Source: Sisyra terminalis (Eukaryota > Arthropoda > Insecta > Neuroptera > Sisyridae). From it: a DNA stretch of 64,000 bases. Location of the stretch: positions 21,858,501 to 21,922,500 of the forward strand of contig OY292275.1 of assembly GCA_958496175.1 (NCBI GenBank). Direction: 5' to 3'. The notes under the pieces were generated by a model. That model saw only the letters and a program-made list of their open reading frames with translations, ran no database searches and was not told the origin of the DNA. How positions within the stretch are numbered: position 1 is the stretch's first letter; each line of letters opens with the position of its first letter. The position numbers and the translations under genes were made by a program. This document shows positions 13,790 to 27,500 of this stretch, one piece after another.

Positions 13790-14110
13790 TGCGATTATTT
13801 CCATATCAGGAAGAACGGTAGGGAACAAAGGTGGAAATTGGTCAAACCAACCAATGATATGGAGAGTGGGAAGTTTGTGTGAAGGTATCCAGTACATCCC
13901 TTGTTTCATTACCTCTTCACTCTCCTAAGGGTGATAAATCACCGGATGCAGCGCGCTATCAACCAATATATAAATCTCGTCCAATCAAGCGCGCGAATTC
14001 GAGCAAGCGGGAACAGGGACCAGGAATGACACTTTTTCTCATTCTCCTTTAGTTCATTCAACCCCTGTTGTATTTGTCCGAGTCATCAACAAAGCAACCA
14101 TATTGATACA
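13790..14110. promoter_or_regulatory. GC-richer block with TATA and CCAAT-like sequences (tentative)
   Basis: This block stands out from its surroundings by base composition, with CpG-containing stretches such as GCGCGC and AGCGGGAACAGGG. It contains CCAAT pentamers and TATATAAA at 13967..13974, spaced as in a plus-strand core promoter. No coding exon is recognisable downstream, so it could equally be a conserved non-coding element or a transposon remnant. Confidence 0.2.
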
Positions 14111-15621
14111 TTTATTCATTTAATTATCGACCAATTGGAACTTTTTGTTTTTTCCTCTTCATAATCTAGGCCGTAAATTTGCATTAGATGTAGGTACAGT
14201 TTTTATTGACAAATATACACTGAAATTATTTGGATCATAATCTGGACAAACGGGCAAAGATTGGAGTACGACAAGGATGAAAAAGACGGAATCAAGCTAT
14301 TTGTTTGGTTAATATTTGACATTCGGATTCGAATTATTATGAAAATAAATTAGGCGGGATAGATAGACAGATATATATTCGAAATATATTCTGATTTATG
14401 TTTGATCCATTCGTAGAGAATAGATGACAGGGTGTGAGGTTCACATATCCATATTTGCTTCTTTTCATCAAATTGAGAATAGCGATTGAATAACCATTTT
14501 GAACAACCGAACATGTGCAGGAAAATTGCTCATTTTTTAATGATAATGTTATCCTAAAAAAAAACGAATGAATATATTTACAGAGACGAAATACTTTAAA
14601 AAAGAGTGGAAAAATTTAAATACATATTTTTTCTGTAAATCTTTTTTAAAATTTAATAATGTAAAGTTTTAATCCAGACAATACCTGTGTTTGAATCGGG
14701 AAGCATTGAAATGAATGTAATGCAATTGTAAATTTGTGGTTTTAGATATTAAACATTGTGCTTATGAATTAATATCTATCATTTATCACTACAACTGTAA
14801 TAACAAGAATTACATCATAATTTTGAATATGAAATTCATAAATTGAAATAAATAATCGTAATGTTATATTGCTTATTGTTTTATTAGCAATGTAACAATT
14901 ATTATCAATACTTAAACTTTTTTATGTTTTGATTTGGTTATGTTTAGCAGTTGTTCCAAAAAAAAAGGAATTAAGCCTAAAAGTCCGGTTTTTATGTATT
15001 TTAATCCTGTAAACAAGACCTTAGAACAATGCCCCCCCAACAGTCTATCCGTCGGCATCGTGTTGCTCACGGACCATTTCATAATGCACCTGTCGTGGAG
15101 TGTCTATAATTTAATTGTTAAAGAAATTTAGGCTCAAAATGGTAGGAGACCTTTGCTTAAAAGCTTTTAAATCCGTAATCGCTGCAATCGAAACATACGG
15201 TCGTTTTTATGACCAAAATTACCATTTTTCTGAAATTGGTACTGTAAAATACAGCAGAAAAGTTTTATACAATGAGCAAATGTACTGTGTTCGTGTAAAA
15301 AAAATATCATTGGGACTAACAAGAAATCGAGAAGGACGTTGAAGACTCGAAAAAGCCGCTTTTGGTAAATATTTTTTTTTCTTCGTCAATATTTATTTAT
15401 AATTTTTTACACTACACCAAAATAAGATATTTTTCAACTAATAAATTATAATTACTTGAAAAATTAAGGATCTTTGAAGTAGAATCATTAATATTTTTTG
15501 AGATTCTGATAATTGCACGACAGTTAATTGAAAAGTGCTCATTTAATTTATCACAAAATTTCAAAGAATTCAAAAATTATCACAGAATTTTTAAGACCCT
15601 TGACATTATTTTAATTAATTG

Positions 15622-15714
15622 AGCTTACTAATAACGCCTTAAATTTCATTGTTGTGAAATATTATTATCATGTATGTTAACTACAATGAAATTTAAGGCA
15701 TTATTAGCATGCTT
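15622..15714. repeat. Short inverted repeat (stem of about 34 bp)
   Basis: The arm 15622..15655 pairs with 15680..15714. The core CCTTAAATTTCATTG on the left is exactly complementary to CAATGAAATTTAAGG on the right, with a spacer of about 24 bp. It has no coding capacity and may be a small fold-back element. Confidence 0.55.
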
Positions 15715-16077
15715 TTAAAGTAAGTATCAATATTCCAGCAGTATAGAATAGTTCTATTTTTGTTAACAAATAAATATCTTGGTTTCATTCGTACATTTAA
15801 ATTTTGTACACAATTTGTAGACAAATAATCATTTACAGTTGTCCTATACTTCTTACAATTAAAATGGAAAAGCTTAATTAATCATATTTATGATCGGAAA
15901 GAAAGGTTTAATCTTAGCCCTAGGCTCTTTAAATTTTCGATACTCGATAATATAACCAAATTTTAAAATTTCTCTGCTGTATTTTTTACTTTGAGGTCCA
16001 AATTTTTGGATATAATATTTTATTTATTAAAAATTGATATAAACAAAGTATAGATTAGAATTTTTCAAAGTATTAGA

Positions 16078-16099
16078 CGCACACCCCTGCGGGGGTGCG
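16078..16099. repeat. GC-rich hairpin in AT-rich surroundings
   Basis: CGCACACCCC pairs with GGGGTGCG across a short loop, with one bulged position. It is conspicuous because the flanking kilobase is very AT-rich. No U-run follows and no gene ends here, so a terminator role is not supported. Confidence 0.4.
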
Positions 16100-16444
16100 C
16101 CTCAAATCACACCTTCAGTATTCGTAACAACTAATATAACTTAGCCGAAATATTTGATGTACTAATTATTTTTATACATAATATTGTATTTTACTTTATT
16201 CCCCGTTAAATAAATAACAATATATGTTGAGTTTTTACGAATTTAGATTGCCTCAAAAAATCGGGGAATAGCTAAAATTGTTTTATTGAAAAGAGGGACG
16301 CAAATATGGAAATTTGGGAACTATCCATTGGGTTCCATATTGAATTAATACCAGAAATATTAAGTAGGTATTTCCTAAAATTAAAACTTTGTAAAACTTG
16401 ATAAATAACAACCTTCACAAAATTTCGACTAACTGCAAAACCAT

Positions 16445-16601
16445 TTCTTCTATAAGAATTAACATTGCATTTTTGGAACTAAACACCTATTTTCTTTGAA
16501 AACGAAGCGAAAACTAGCATTCTGAATTTCTACTTTTCGATTTACTTTTGCTTCTACTACTATAATCTGTTCTTAAATCGTGGCGCCGGAGATATTAGGA
16601 A
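16445..16601 (+). repeat. Dispersed repeat, copy 2 (partner at 2952)
   Basis: Same orientation and block order as 2952..3106: CACCTATTTTC, AAAACGAAGCGAAAACT, TTTTCGATTTA, then the shared 20-mer GGCGCCGGAGATATTAGGAA. The region around that 20-mer is much better conserved than the rest. Element class unknown. Confidence 0.6.
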
Positions 16602-19230
16602 GTCCCTCAAATAATTAGTTATGTAAATACCTACATTTGGTCTTTCCTTGTAATTTTGTATATTGTAATAGAAGACAAGTTATAACTTTCTTGTGTTTCA
16701 TTATGACTTAAAACTTAATATCTTCTTTTACCTATTCTTCTCTGTTAGTAATGAAAAAATATTTTCATTTGAATTAAACTTAATTGTAATTGATAAGAAA
16801 TCTTAAAGTTAAAGAAAATCCACTTCAGATTTCTAGCAATAATGAAAGAATAATTATAATCTACTATTGTTTTTACTAGACAAAGATATACGCATTATTA
16901 AGGAAAACACAAACCGAACAAAGGATTTTTCAATATTTACCAAGTTCATAGATTATACCAATCTTATAATTGTTTACTGAGTTTTGTTTAAAAAAAATTT
17001 AAGAAAGTATTTTACAGAATAGTTTGTGTGGTTTGTGTCGTTAACAATACTTTAGTTGACTAATTGCTAAAGAATAGTAACAAAAATTAGTTAACTTAAG
17101 TTTTTAATTAATTTAGCAAAAAATATTTTGTATCTACACACACCAATATTATAAATAAGTAATTATAAGTAACAAACTCCTAAAACAAAAAGTATGACTG
17201 CGACAAAGTAAAACATTTACGTCTGCTTTATTTTACTTCCATCCACACTTTGTGATCATTCATTTTCACGGTTTTTCTTTCTACCTTCATCTACCACTTA
17301 AAACTCACACTAGCACTAACGACATCACAATGAAAAAAGTTTTATTATCTATAACAAAAAGAGCAACAAAAAAGTTATGAACAATATTTTTAAATTTATA
17401 TCAACACACAACTTACAATCCGATTATTCATTCATTATTAAGTTTACGAAGAAATATTGAAATCATCGATTGTTGTGCAAAGTTGCCCGTATGTATGTTT
17501 GCTGGTTGTCTCAATGCTTCTGTTTGATGATCCCATGTGTTCACACATCTTCAACAAATAAATCGGATTCTGCGGTTGTCATGGATACATTTCGAATCAA
17601 AACGTATCAAAGGATAAATGTGTGACCACGGCCGTATCAGTTATGGTACTGAAAAGTTTTCCATTGCATTCGAATTTGTTTTAGGCTAGCATTCAAACAT
17701 ATACATTAACAAGGATTAAGGACCCCGTTAACGGAAACTATAATCTGCGCCGTCGCATTACTATCGTTTCCTTTTTTTATCCGAGATATATACATGTTTT
17801 TTTATCTTGATTATTTTGAAATAATTATTTTGTATTTGCTATTTATACTTTTTTCGACGGTTTCAGTTTTTAATCTAGTCTATTAGTATATGGATATGGA
17901 TTATTTACAATTTCCCATTGAACATTGCTAAATTTTTAAATTTACCGGCTTCACTAAACCTATGACACTATATATGATAAAACAAAATATATCAAAGGAT
18001 TTATATATTTACAAAAAAATAGATATATTCAATTAATCAAACTTTTATCGATTATAACTTTAAATTAATGATTAGTACTATTTTATATTTCTTTTAAAAG
18101 AATACTTTTTTAAGATTTTTCAAGACCAGCTAAGATCAATCGTCCTATATTTGAAATTTTATATATTTTTTTTACTTTAAACTATGAATCAATAGATTTC
18201 AACCAAAATACAAAATGCATAACTAGGCTATATACGTATACCAAACCAAAATACAAAATTTCTGTTTTCCATAATTTATAGGTTTTGAAGTTTTTAAGAT
18301 GCGCGTATTTGTAAAGCCTTCATGGTAAAAATAATCAAAAATGTTTTGGAGTACTCAATACTTATAATGCAATACATGATCTTATAACAAGAGTTGCAAA
18401 AAAAAATATTTTATGCAAACAGTCGTTCTTACATTGCAATTGTAGAAAAATCATTTTTGAGGTTTAATACATAGGCTATAACCAATTCTTTAAAGCTTTG
18501 ACTGCAAATATTAAAATTTAAATTTAGCATTATTAAAACAATCTTTGAATATTCAAACAATAACATTTCAGTTCAAACATATTACGGATTTCTTTCCGGA
18601 CTTATATATTATTTTACTCCATTTATTTTCCTAAGAACTATTTTTTTAATGCTAAATTTTTGTAGCTTTTATGTTAAATTTTTTACATAACTTACCAAAT
18701 CACCTACTTATTTTTAGATATTCAAAGGATTCTCAGAGATACGACCGAATTCTATATTAAACACGTGGAACATTTCTCAGTGGTTTCATTTAAATTCATT
18801 TAAAAAATATTTTGTACTTTTGTACTATGTAAATGTCTAACACGTCAAGAAAACGATAAAATTTGTTTGTCAAATTTATGGATAAAACTATGGACTCATA
18901 TAATGTTTGTTTTACTTTCGGTAATAATTATTTCTTTGTTTTCTGACTAAACTTATACCGAGAAACAAAATAAATATAAAGAAAAATAAAAAACAAAAAT
19001 CCTGCTTAGCTGCTTTTCCTATATAATTTTTTTCTGGTAAAGAAGCTTATTTTTATGTAATAAATGTATTATACAACTAGATAAAGAAATATTAAAATAT
19101 TTATAAAACAAACAAATTTAAATGCCTTTTTATTGTATTAATTTCATTATTGTATAACCCAAAAAAATATACCAATTTTTGATATTAATAATGTTAATTT
19201 TTATTTTAATTCATGAATAACTATGAATAT

Positions 19231-19401
19231 CGTATGACTTAATTTTTTATTTCTTTATGGAATACAAAGCGTTTTAATTTTCTGGCTGTCATCATCAGGT
19301 AATGTGTATATTTAATACCAAGTAAACATTACCTGATGATGACAGCTATAAACTATTGAAGTGCGTTGTATTCAGTAAAAATAATGAATTTGAGTCATAC
19401 G
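19231..19401. mobile_element. Inverted-repeat element with hammerhead-like core
   Basis: Arms 19231..19305 and 19326..19401 are inverted copies sharing CGTATGACT at the outer ends and TGTCATCATCAGGTAATGT at the inner ends. Both arms contain CTGATGATGACAGC, and the minus-strand copy continues to GAAAA. This resembles, in decayed form, the CTGANGA...GAAA pattern of the elements at 23709 and 26024. It could be two inverted terminal fragments of a Penelope-like element or a plain fold-back element. Confidence 0.5.
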
Positions 19402-20234
19402 ACATATATAATTATTCATTAATTAATTAATTGTGACTCAAAATAATAAATATAATATTTATCCATGTTAAATTTTTTTACAGCCTCTTTGCTTATATGG
19501 GTAACTTAAAATCAGTTTTAACGCGAATGCTACTAATGCACCGTTTGGGTGAAAAAAAATTGTCAAAAGAAAATTTTTTGTTAGAGAACCTTTTGTTTAA
19601 CATTGAGAATATCTTTTACTTCCTATCCATCGTTTAGATCTATCTACCACTTAGAGAGTTCTAATAAAACGTAATTTAAGGCAAACACTTTCATTAGGTA
19701 TTACCTTCATAAAAAAAACTCAATTAAACACTTTAAATACAAAATAAGTAAGAATATTTTTAATTAAATTAGAATTTATTTTTCTTAAATACAATTTAAA
19801 GAATAAAATGCTCAGATTCAATAAAAAATTCAATTAACAGAGAAAACTATATATTCATATAATATATATTTCATTATTTTTTAAAAATATATTAAGTATT
19901 TTAGATATATCAACTATTTCAGTAACTATGCTTAAAATATACATTTATACTTTTCATTTGATCCTCGTTTGATACCAAAAAGTATTATTCCTGAAATAAA
20001 ACAAATCTAATTGAATGGCACACATATGCATTCGGTTAATGCGAATGTCGTATCCATATATAATTTGGTGTCACGAACGAGAAAACGGGAAATAAAACAT
20101 ACACAAAAAATTGAAAATCCAACATTCATCTAGACTGTATCCTGTCGTATCCCCATATATATCCTGTGACAACCTCTCCCTACAATTTCTATCATTCGTA
20201 TACAACATCGTCATCATCATTATTCTTTTTTCAA

Positions 20235-20373
20235 CTAAAAAGTTTTATGCTTTGTGCTAGTAAAAGCTGCAGTAGTTGTACGACGTCGAGCTTGTAACGA
20301 ACGACGAGATCGACGTATTCCATTTTCTTCCAAATGCCGCACTCCTGCTGAACTGGGTTTTTCAGGTTCCACA
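20235..20373 (-). CDS. CngA: CngA exon 5 (terminal)
   Basis: After a 62-bp intron (20374..20435) the acceptor TTTGTTTGTTTCAG leads into TGTGGAACC. The exon changes frame relative to simple read-through and encodes [11 protein letters not shown], a basic run ([12 protein letters not shown]) and a TAG stop. Exact in-frame closure of all five exons supports it. Confidence 0.8.
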
Positions 20374-23300
20374 CTGAAACAAACAAAGATATGTTGAGAT
20401 TTTTACCAAAGATGAATTCATTACTAATTTTATACTCAGTTTCTAATTTTGATATTCGTTGTTTGATTTTAGCTTGGCTCGCAGCATACTCTGCTAAAAG
20501 TCGAGCTAAACGCACATGAATTCCTTCAACAGCGGTTTGAAGTTTACCGACACTTTCTGAAATTGATTCATGTGTTTGTTGCGCTCCTCGGAAAACTTCT
20601 TCGTCTAACAATCCATCTTTCCGCAATAATTGACACCCTCGTTCTGTAAGCGATGCTCGTGCTTCTGGATAATCGGCCAGCGCTATCCATAAATCATCTT
20701 TCGCTAGACAAAATAAATCAGAATATCCTAACGAGCGTACGTTGGCTGTTCGTCGATTTCCGGTTCGATTTCCAGCAATGTCGAGAACACTAACCTCGCC
20801 AAAAACTGATCCAGCTCCAAGGGTTGCAAGCACTGTAGCACCATCATCGGCGACTACTTGTAATCGTCCTCTTTTAACTATATACATTTCCTTTCCAACA
20901 TCACCTTTACGACAAATGTAATCTCCTGGTGAAAAAACTTGAAGACGTAACTTTAACACCAAAGCTTCCAATAAACCAGGTTCACAATCTTGAAATATTC
21001 GAACTTGCTTTAGCGTATCCAAATGTACTCGAATTGCAATTTCAGCTTTTAACTTATCAGGTAAGGCACCTAAGACTCGTTCTTCATCTAAAGCTCCACT
21101 TTGAGCCCATGTATATGCAAACCAACGAATTACGCGATCTTCTAACTCTTTACCAACACGTCGAAATGCCATATACTGCTTAACACCATCCATTCGATTT
21201 TGAAAATCAACTCTAGCTACATTCATATTGGAGATCATTGATCCTATGTTTCCAACAATAGTAGCGAAAATTAAAACTCCAGCTAAAAAATCCGCCACCA
21301 CAAATAAATATTCAATGTCATTTTCAGGTTGAGGCGTTTCGCCGATTGTCGTCAACGTTAACGTTGACCAATAAAAACTGTAAATATACTGTCGAGCCAG
21401 CGACGAGTTACGTGGTCCATTCAAATTATACACCCAATTGTCACTTCCAAATCCTATTGCGTAGCTGATTGCGAAATAGAGACAGGAATTCCAGTGTATT
21501 ATAACAAGAATAGCTAGTACAACTTTGCAAATTCGAAATGCGTTCGGATATCCCGTAGCGGTTTCAGTGCGTTCAAACCATTCCCATAGTCGAGGTAATC
21601 GGAACAAACGGTTCGTACGAACAATAATCGGACATGGGACTTTCACGTGACAAACGGTTGGCGGCCACCAACAATAAGCCAAATCTGTCGGGAGCAATGA
21701 TAACAAATCACTTCGCCATCGCTTCGTTTTCATGTAATATGCACGCAATTTTTTAGGATCAGTCACTAGAAGTCCTTGCTCCAGATATCCTGAAAAATAA
21801 GAAAAGCTGAAAGAAAATCTTGATCGTTCTACAAAAACAATTTCATTTAACTAATAAAATAAATTGCCGATAAATTAAACTCGTTTTAACAAAAGAGATA
21901 AGGTATACGAATAATTAAAATAAGCTTTTATCATCCTTAGATTTATTGACCCACAAAAATTGATACCATGTACGTAGATTGTAAATTTAATTCTTTTCAT
22001 AGGGTTTTTGACCAAAAAAATAATCAATGTTTTTTCTTAATAATTTTTATTAGATTTTCATACGTTTCGTCACCTTTTGTCACCCGAGATTGCATGAAAA
22101 TCGAAATACGTATCTAAGCAATACGTCAATAATACTTTTGTTTGAGCTTTTATTCAAATTTGTATTTATAGTTTACTTTTGTTAATTATATATGATAAAT
22201 AAAACAACTATTTGTTTTTATAATGCATAAACAGAGCTAAAAATTAAAAATCTTTTTTTTTAAATATCAAAATGGAAACTGTATGAGACTGAGTATGTTA
22301 AAAGCGATTTATTTGCCTTTAAAATTAATATTAATTACCTACGCATTTAATTATCAAAACGTTCGCACTATTGAAAGAATAGACTGAAATTAAATTTCAT
22401 TATTCAAACATTGGTTTCACATATATTTGTAAGTGCATCGAAAAAGTTTCTCTACGAAACCACGGGATATTGTTTCCCATTCATTTCAACCATCCTTCAG
22501 TCCACTTTCGAAGTCAATTTAATCAACTGAATATCCTGGAATCACTTCCTTTTTTTCCTAGCAAACAAATTTATTTAGCAACAATAAAAAACAACCCCAT
22601 TTGATGAATTCGATTTTAAATTCGTTTTTATCAACATTGAAACTCTCACATAAATATTTCAAATACAAACAATACAAATGTAAAACACAACGATATTGAC
22701 ATTACGTTAATTTAATGGACTTGTTAGTTTATAATTGCCTACTAATAAATTACATTTTGCCCTCATATACTCCGCACTATCACATAATTTGCACAATCCA
22801 TCAAGAGTTTTCATGTAAAATATACCCACTCGTATCTCAACTCATTGTGGTTTTAAAAAAAAAACATCATTTTATCCCGTGTTAAAAAGACATTATTTAT
22901 ATATTTTTTTAAGTTATTCTTATCGTAGCTTGTTAAAATTACAAAGGTTGTAATTTTGATTTTTCTATTCAAATTTAAGTTTTATTCTGAATTGGTTTGA
23001 TAACGTATTTCTTATTTTGAGCTCACTAAAATTACGGTAAATATTTATGATCAAAAGCACAGAAAAAAATTTTCTTCCTAATTTTAACTTTTTTCAATAC
23101 CATTAATTCATTCCACTAACTGTTCAAAATTTAAGAAAAAATTGTTGTAGTTTATTTATTTTATTACTTTTTTTGTGACTTAAAATCAGAGTGTTTCCAT
23201 GGATTAGAGTCGTCAGCATGAATCAGAATTATTATGGCCAAATTTATTCGCGAATTAAAGTAAAAACAAAATAGAAAATGCGAGGTAACCAGATATTGAC

Positions 23301-24466
23301 TTTCCTAAAAGAGGCCATGAGCCAATTTTAATGTATTTACTGTGGATTTTGATAGCATCTACGCTGACGTACCTGATCCACGGGAATACCAAAATTAAAT
23401 ATCTATTAAGAATGTTATTCATGCTTCACATAAAATTCTTGACATAAATATGAAAAAACCCATAGTTTATGTATATAGAAAGATAAACAACTAATATCTA
23501 TTAACGACACACACGCTTCAATGCAAGAGGCTATTAATCAATGAAATTGTGAATCTTAATAGATTAATTCAATTAGTTCTAAATTTAACTGTCCCTGGTG
23601 GAGGATCACTCCTCACTAAGGGAACACATTTTTTTTATTAAGTGTGCATATTGCATTATAATACTAGAGTTTGGTAAAGAAAGCAATAATATTTTAAATA
23701 AAAAAAGTAGATTAATACAATTCTCAGAGGACTAGGATCAAAAATAAACAGTTAAAACTTGATTTTTACTCGCGACGTTTCGGCCACTTTATTGAGCCTT
23801 CCTCAGCTTTTCGTAAACAATCGCTTTAACTTTGTTAACAATAATCCTTGTCATTATTCTTTCTTTTTTTTTTTATACATAAATAAGAAGAAAATATAAA
23901 AGCTGAGATCTGATTTTTATCATCTATTATTCATTTTTACATTTTTTATGACAAGGATTATTGTTAACAAAGTTAAAGCGGTTGCTTACGAAAACCTGAG
24001 GAAAGCTCAATAAAGTGGCCGAAACGTCGCGAGTAAAAATCAAGTTTTAACTGTTTATTTTTGATCCTAGTCCTTTGAGAATTCTATTAATCTGTTATCA
24101 CCAAGGATCTGAAAATTTACCATAGTGAATTTTAACGATGTTCATTTGGTTTGGTTATTGAAATTTTTAAAATTCAACAAGGCCAATCCTTATATCGAAT
24201 ACGTTTATATAGACCAGGGGTTCTCAAAGTGTGCGCCGCGGCACCCTGGTGCGCCGTAGAAAGTAAAGAGGGGCGCCGCGAGTCTATCATCATCTGAATG
24301 ATCCGAAACCACAAATATTCGCGGGTACCTATAAAGCAACAATTACAACAACTACTATTATTATAGGTACATATTACTTTCGACTATAATATATATGATA
24401 TATGATGATGTATCATATGATATATGATATATGAGTATGATATATATAATATATATAATATATATA

Positions 24467-24500
<34 letters not shown>

Positions 24501-27500
24501 GTCTCCATATTCAAATAGCTTACTAAAGTAGGGCGCCGTGACAAAATACTAACCTTGTAAATGCGCCGCGGGCTCAAAAAGATTGAGAACCCCTGATATA
24601 GACCATTGTCCACTGACGTCACTCGAAGCTTATCGATACATTAATTGTAATTAAAGGGATAAATTAAAAATTCTTTAGAATAGACAGTAAAAAATAAAAA
24701 TAATTTTTTTTTACTGTAATTTTTTTTTTAATAAAGATAAGGGCGAATTAATCATCAATTATATATTTTTATTTATTTTGCTGAAGAACAAAACCATTAA
24801 AATTTTTCTTTTTTTCATTGAAAAATTATTGGAAAAATGAACAAACTCCCATACGTATGAAAAAAAAATTTAAAGAATGTCCGTATTTCATCGCATTTTT
24901 TTCTTTTATAGCCACACTGGGGTCAAGTAAATACTATACACTTTCTGACTGCTTTACTCTTTTATAATAGATAATAATTCTCATTTTATAAGAAAAACTA
25001 TAAAATAATACTGAAATTGTTAGCTCTTCCCTAAAGGTTCAAATATTTTAAATAAATTATGAATTCATGAGATCAATTTTATAGATTGGATCAAACTCAG
25101 TTTCCCAAAAACTGAGTTTTGTGGAAGTCATGATTGGAAATGATCTGTGATTCAAAAAGAGAAACACCCATCGAAATCATAAAAAGAACAAAAGTATATA
25201 GTTGATAAACTATATTTTAGAGCCCTTGGTTTTCATCAACTTTTTATGTTCATGTTTCTAAAACCAGTTACACTTTTATTCGTTATTAAACAATGTTTTT
25301 CTAACATTCCGATTGTATACTTTTTTATTTCAAAGTCATTTCTAGCTCTTTCTATAAATATCGTATAAGTATCGTTGAGGTATAATTTTATCTGGAGGAT
25401 AGAGTAAACATGCGTATTAGCACCTAAGAATGGTGATATATGTAGAATAAATGAGTAGAATATATCAAACAGATAATTTTTTCTCTATTTATTAACTATC
25501 TTAAGGGTATGGTCTATCTATCCATGCGTGAAAATAATACCTGATCTAAATCTAAATATATTTACTTCAAATTGTTTTACTTTGCATTAAAGCATATACA
25601 ATTTGAAGGGTTATTAGGACACACTAAGACACAAAATATTGAGAACAAAGAAAAGCAAACGATAGTTTTAAATTTCAATCTAAAGACAGGTATTTTCTCA
25701 TCTAGGTAGTAACATTTATCTTGTAGATAAAACATAATCCAGAGGAAAGAGATAACACACGATTTTTCACCTAGGAAGAGTAATATTTGTAGGATTACCT
25801 TACAAATAATTTATTTTCATGGAAAACAGGTGTTTTTACTCGTTCATAGATAGATCATATCGTTAAGATAGCTGCTTAATAGATAAATCCAATATATTTG
25901 TCCTACATACATCACTATTTTTAAGTTAAAATATGCATGTTTTCTCTATTCTCCAAATAAAATTTCATCAAAATAAATGTCTCTAATAGATGATATAGCC
26001 CAGATCTCAGCTTTTTATAATATTAAAGAAGACAACTCGGGTTGTTTAAAATCCGCTTTTACTATTAGACTTTTTTGATTTTTCAAATTGGCGATGTTTC
26101 GTTGCGTATTGAAATGGTTTGGTGATCCAAGATGGCTGATGAAGTAGCGATGAGCAACGAAACATCGCCAATTTGGAAAATTAAAATCATCCTATAATAA
26201 AAGCTGATTTTAAATAACCTGAGTTTTCTTCTTAAATTTAATAAACATCAATATCATAATGTGAAAATGCTGGCTTTAAAGAGCTAGGAATCTTATGAAT
26301 TTGGCCTATTTATCCATGAGTAAAAATATTGATCCTAGGCAATCTATTTTTCTAAGAAATACAAGTATGAGATGTGGAAACAGTAGTACTGATAGTACTA
26401 ATATTTTTCACATTATTTTCTTAAGACATCAGTACCTAAAGTTCATTTTTGACTATTATTATAAAAATTTATTTAACTAATCCAGTTATTTCTCAATCAA
26501 TCATTTTGCTTCATTTTTTCCTAGAAAATAGAAGGATATTAAAAGAAAAACTGATCAGACACCCTATTATCGTATTAGAGTGCAGCATATATATTTGTCA
26601 TTTAAAATGATAATGAAACGGAATTTTCTATGAAAAATATGAAAAAAAAATGTTATCTTCATTTTTTGTTAAAATTTATAAATCATTTTTTATTTATTAA
26701 ATCTAATTTTCAGTGCCCAGAATATCATACTATTATTTGTTAAAATTTATTAGCTATAATATCTTGATTAACAAATAACTAAGAATTTAGACATACAGAA
26801 TTAAGCTGGAATTAATAAAATAAAAACTGAAATTGACGAATTCATCGCAAAGTTATCATTTAAATAAAAATGTGCACGCAACGTTCCCATCAGTCACATA
26901 TAATTCGCAGTCAAATATAAACGATTAGCGCATCTTTTAATTGACAAAACAGTGGTAATTAATTTACCCTTTTTCATTTTCCCCTCTCTCATTTTAATAA
27001 CAAGCAACCCCTACAGTTTCCATCTCCGTTCGAATTTAAATTAATTAATATAGATGAAGTAACCATTTAATTAACAATAAGTAGTCAATAGCTTTGCAAA
27101 CTAATTATACTAGTAATAAAATTATATCTTGATCTTGATGGATGTATTTTTATCCCTACTTTTTAAAATTTAGGACTGACGTGAAAATACATTGGCTTCA
27201 CCGCAATAAATAAAGTACTTCCTCATTAAGGAAATAAAAATATTTCTTTTCTTTTAGTAGAATATAAATCGATTCATTTACTTTATATTATTTACCTTCA
27301 TGAGCATGTATTATTGTATCCAGGATATATATGAAATCACAAGAATAATCCAACGTCCACCATAAGGCAGGTGAGATATTATTCAGCTCCCAAAAAACGG
27401 CTCGTCCAACGACAAAAATTATATTGTATAAAACAGCAATGGACACTAAAATTAACCACTGAAATAAAATACAAAAATATATATTTTTAATACTATGGCT

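Larger units (their letters stand above)
13097..19230. other. Intergenic region downstream of CngA
   Basis: I could support no gene. Listed separately are a GC-richer block at 13790..14110, inverted repeats at 15622 and 16078, and a dispersed repeat at 16445. Short open frames at 14934..15342 sit in slightly GC-richer sequence but show no recognisable domain. From 16602 to 19230 there is only AT-rich sequence. Confidence 0.5.
21790..27295 (-). other. CngA intron 3 with transposon relics
   Basis: 5.5 kb between the S2 exon and the large exon. It contains a decayed Penelope-like terminal repeat (22050), a long inverted repeat (23709), a hAT MITE (24215) and another inverted-repeat element (26024). 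No additional exon is expected, because the protein is continuous across it (HE-GYLEQGL). Confidence 0.8.

Noticed and set aside
14934..15342. Two overlapping short open frames in slightly GC-richer DNA
   Set aside because: No domain, signal or splice context recognised, and no continuation into neighbouring exons.
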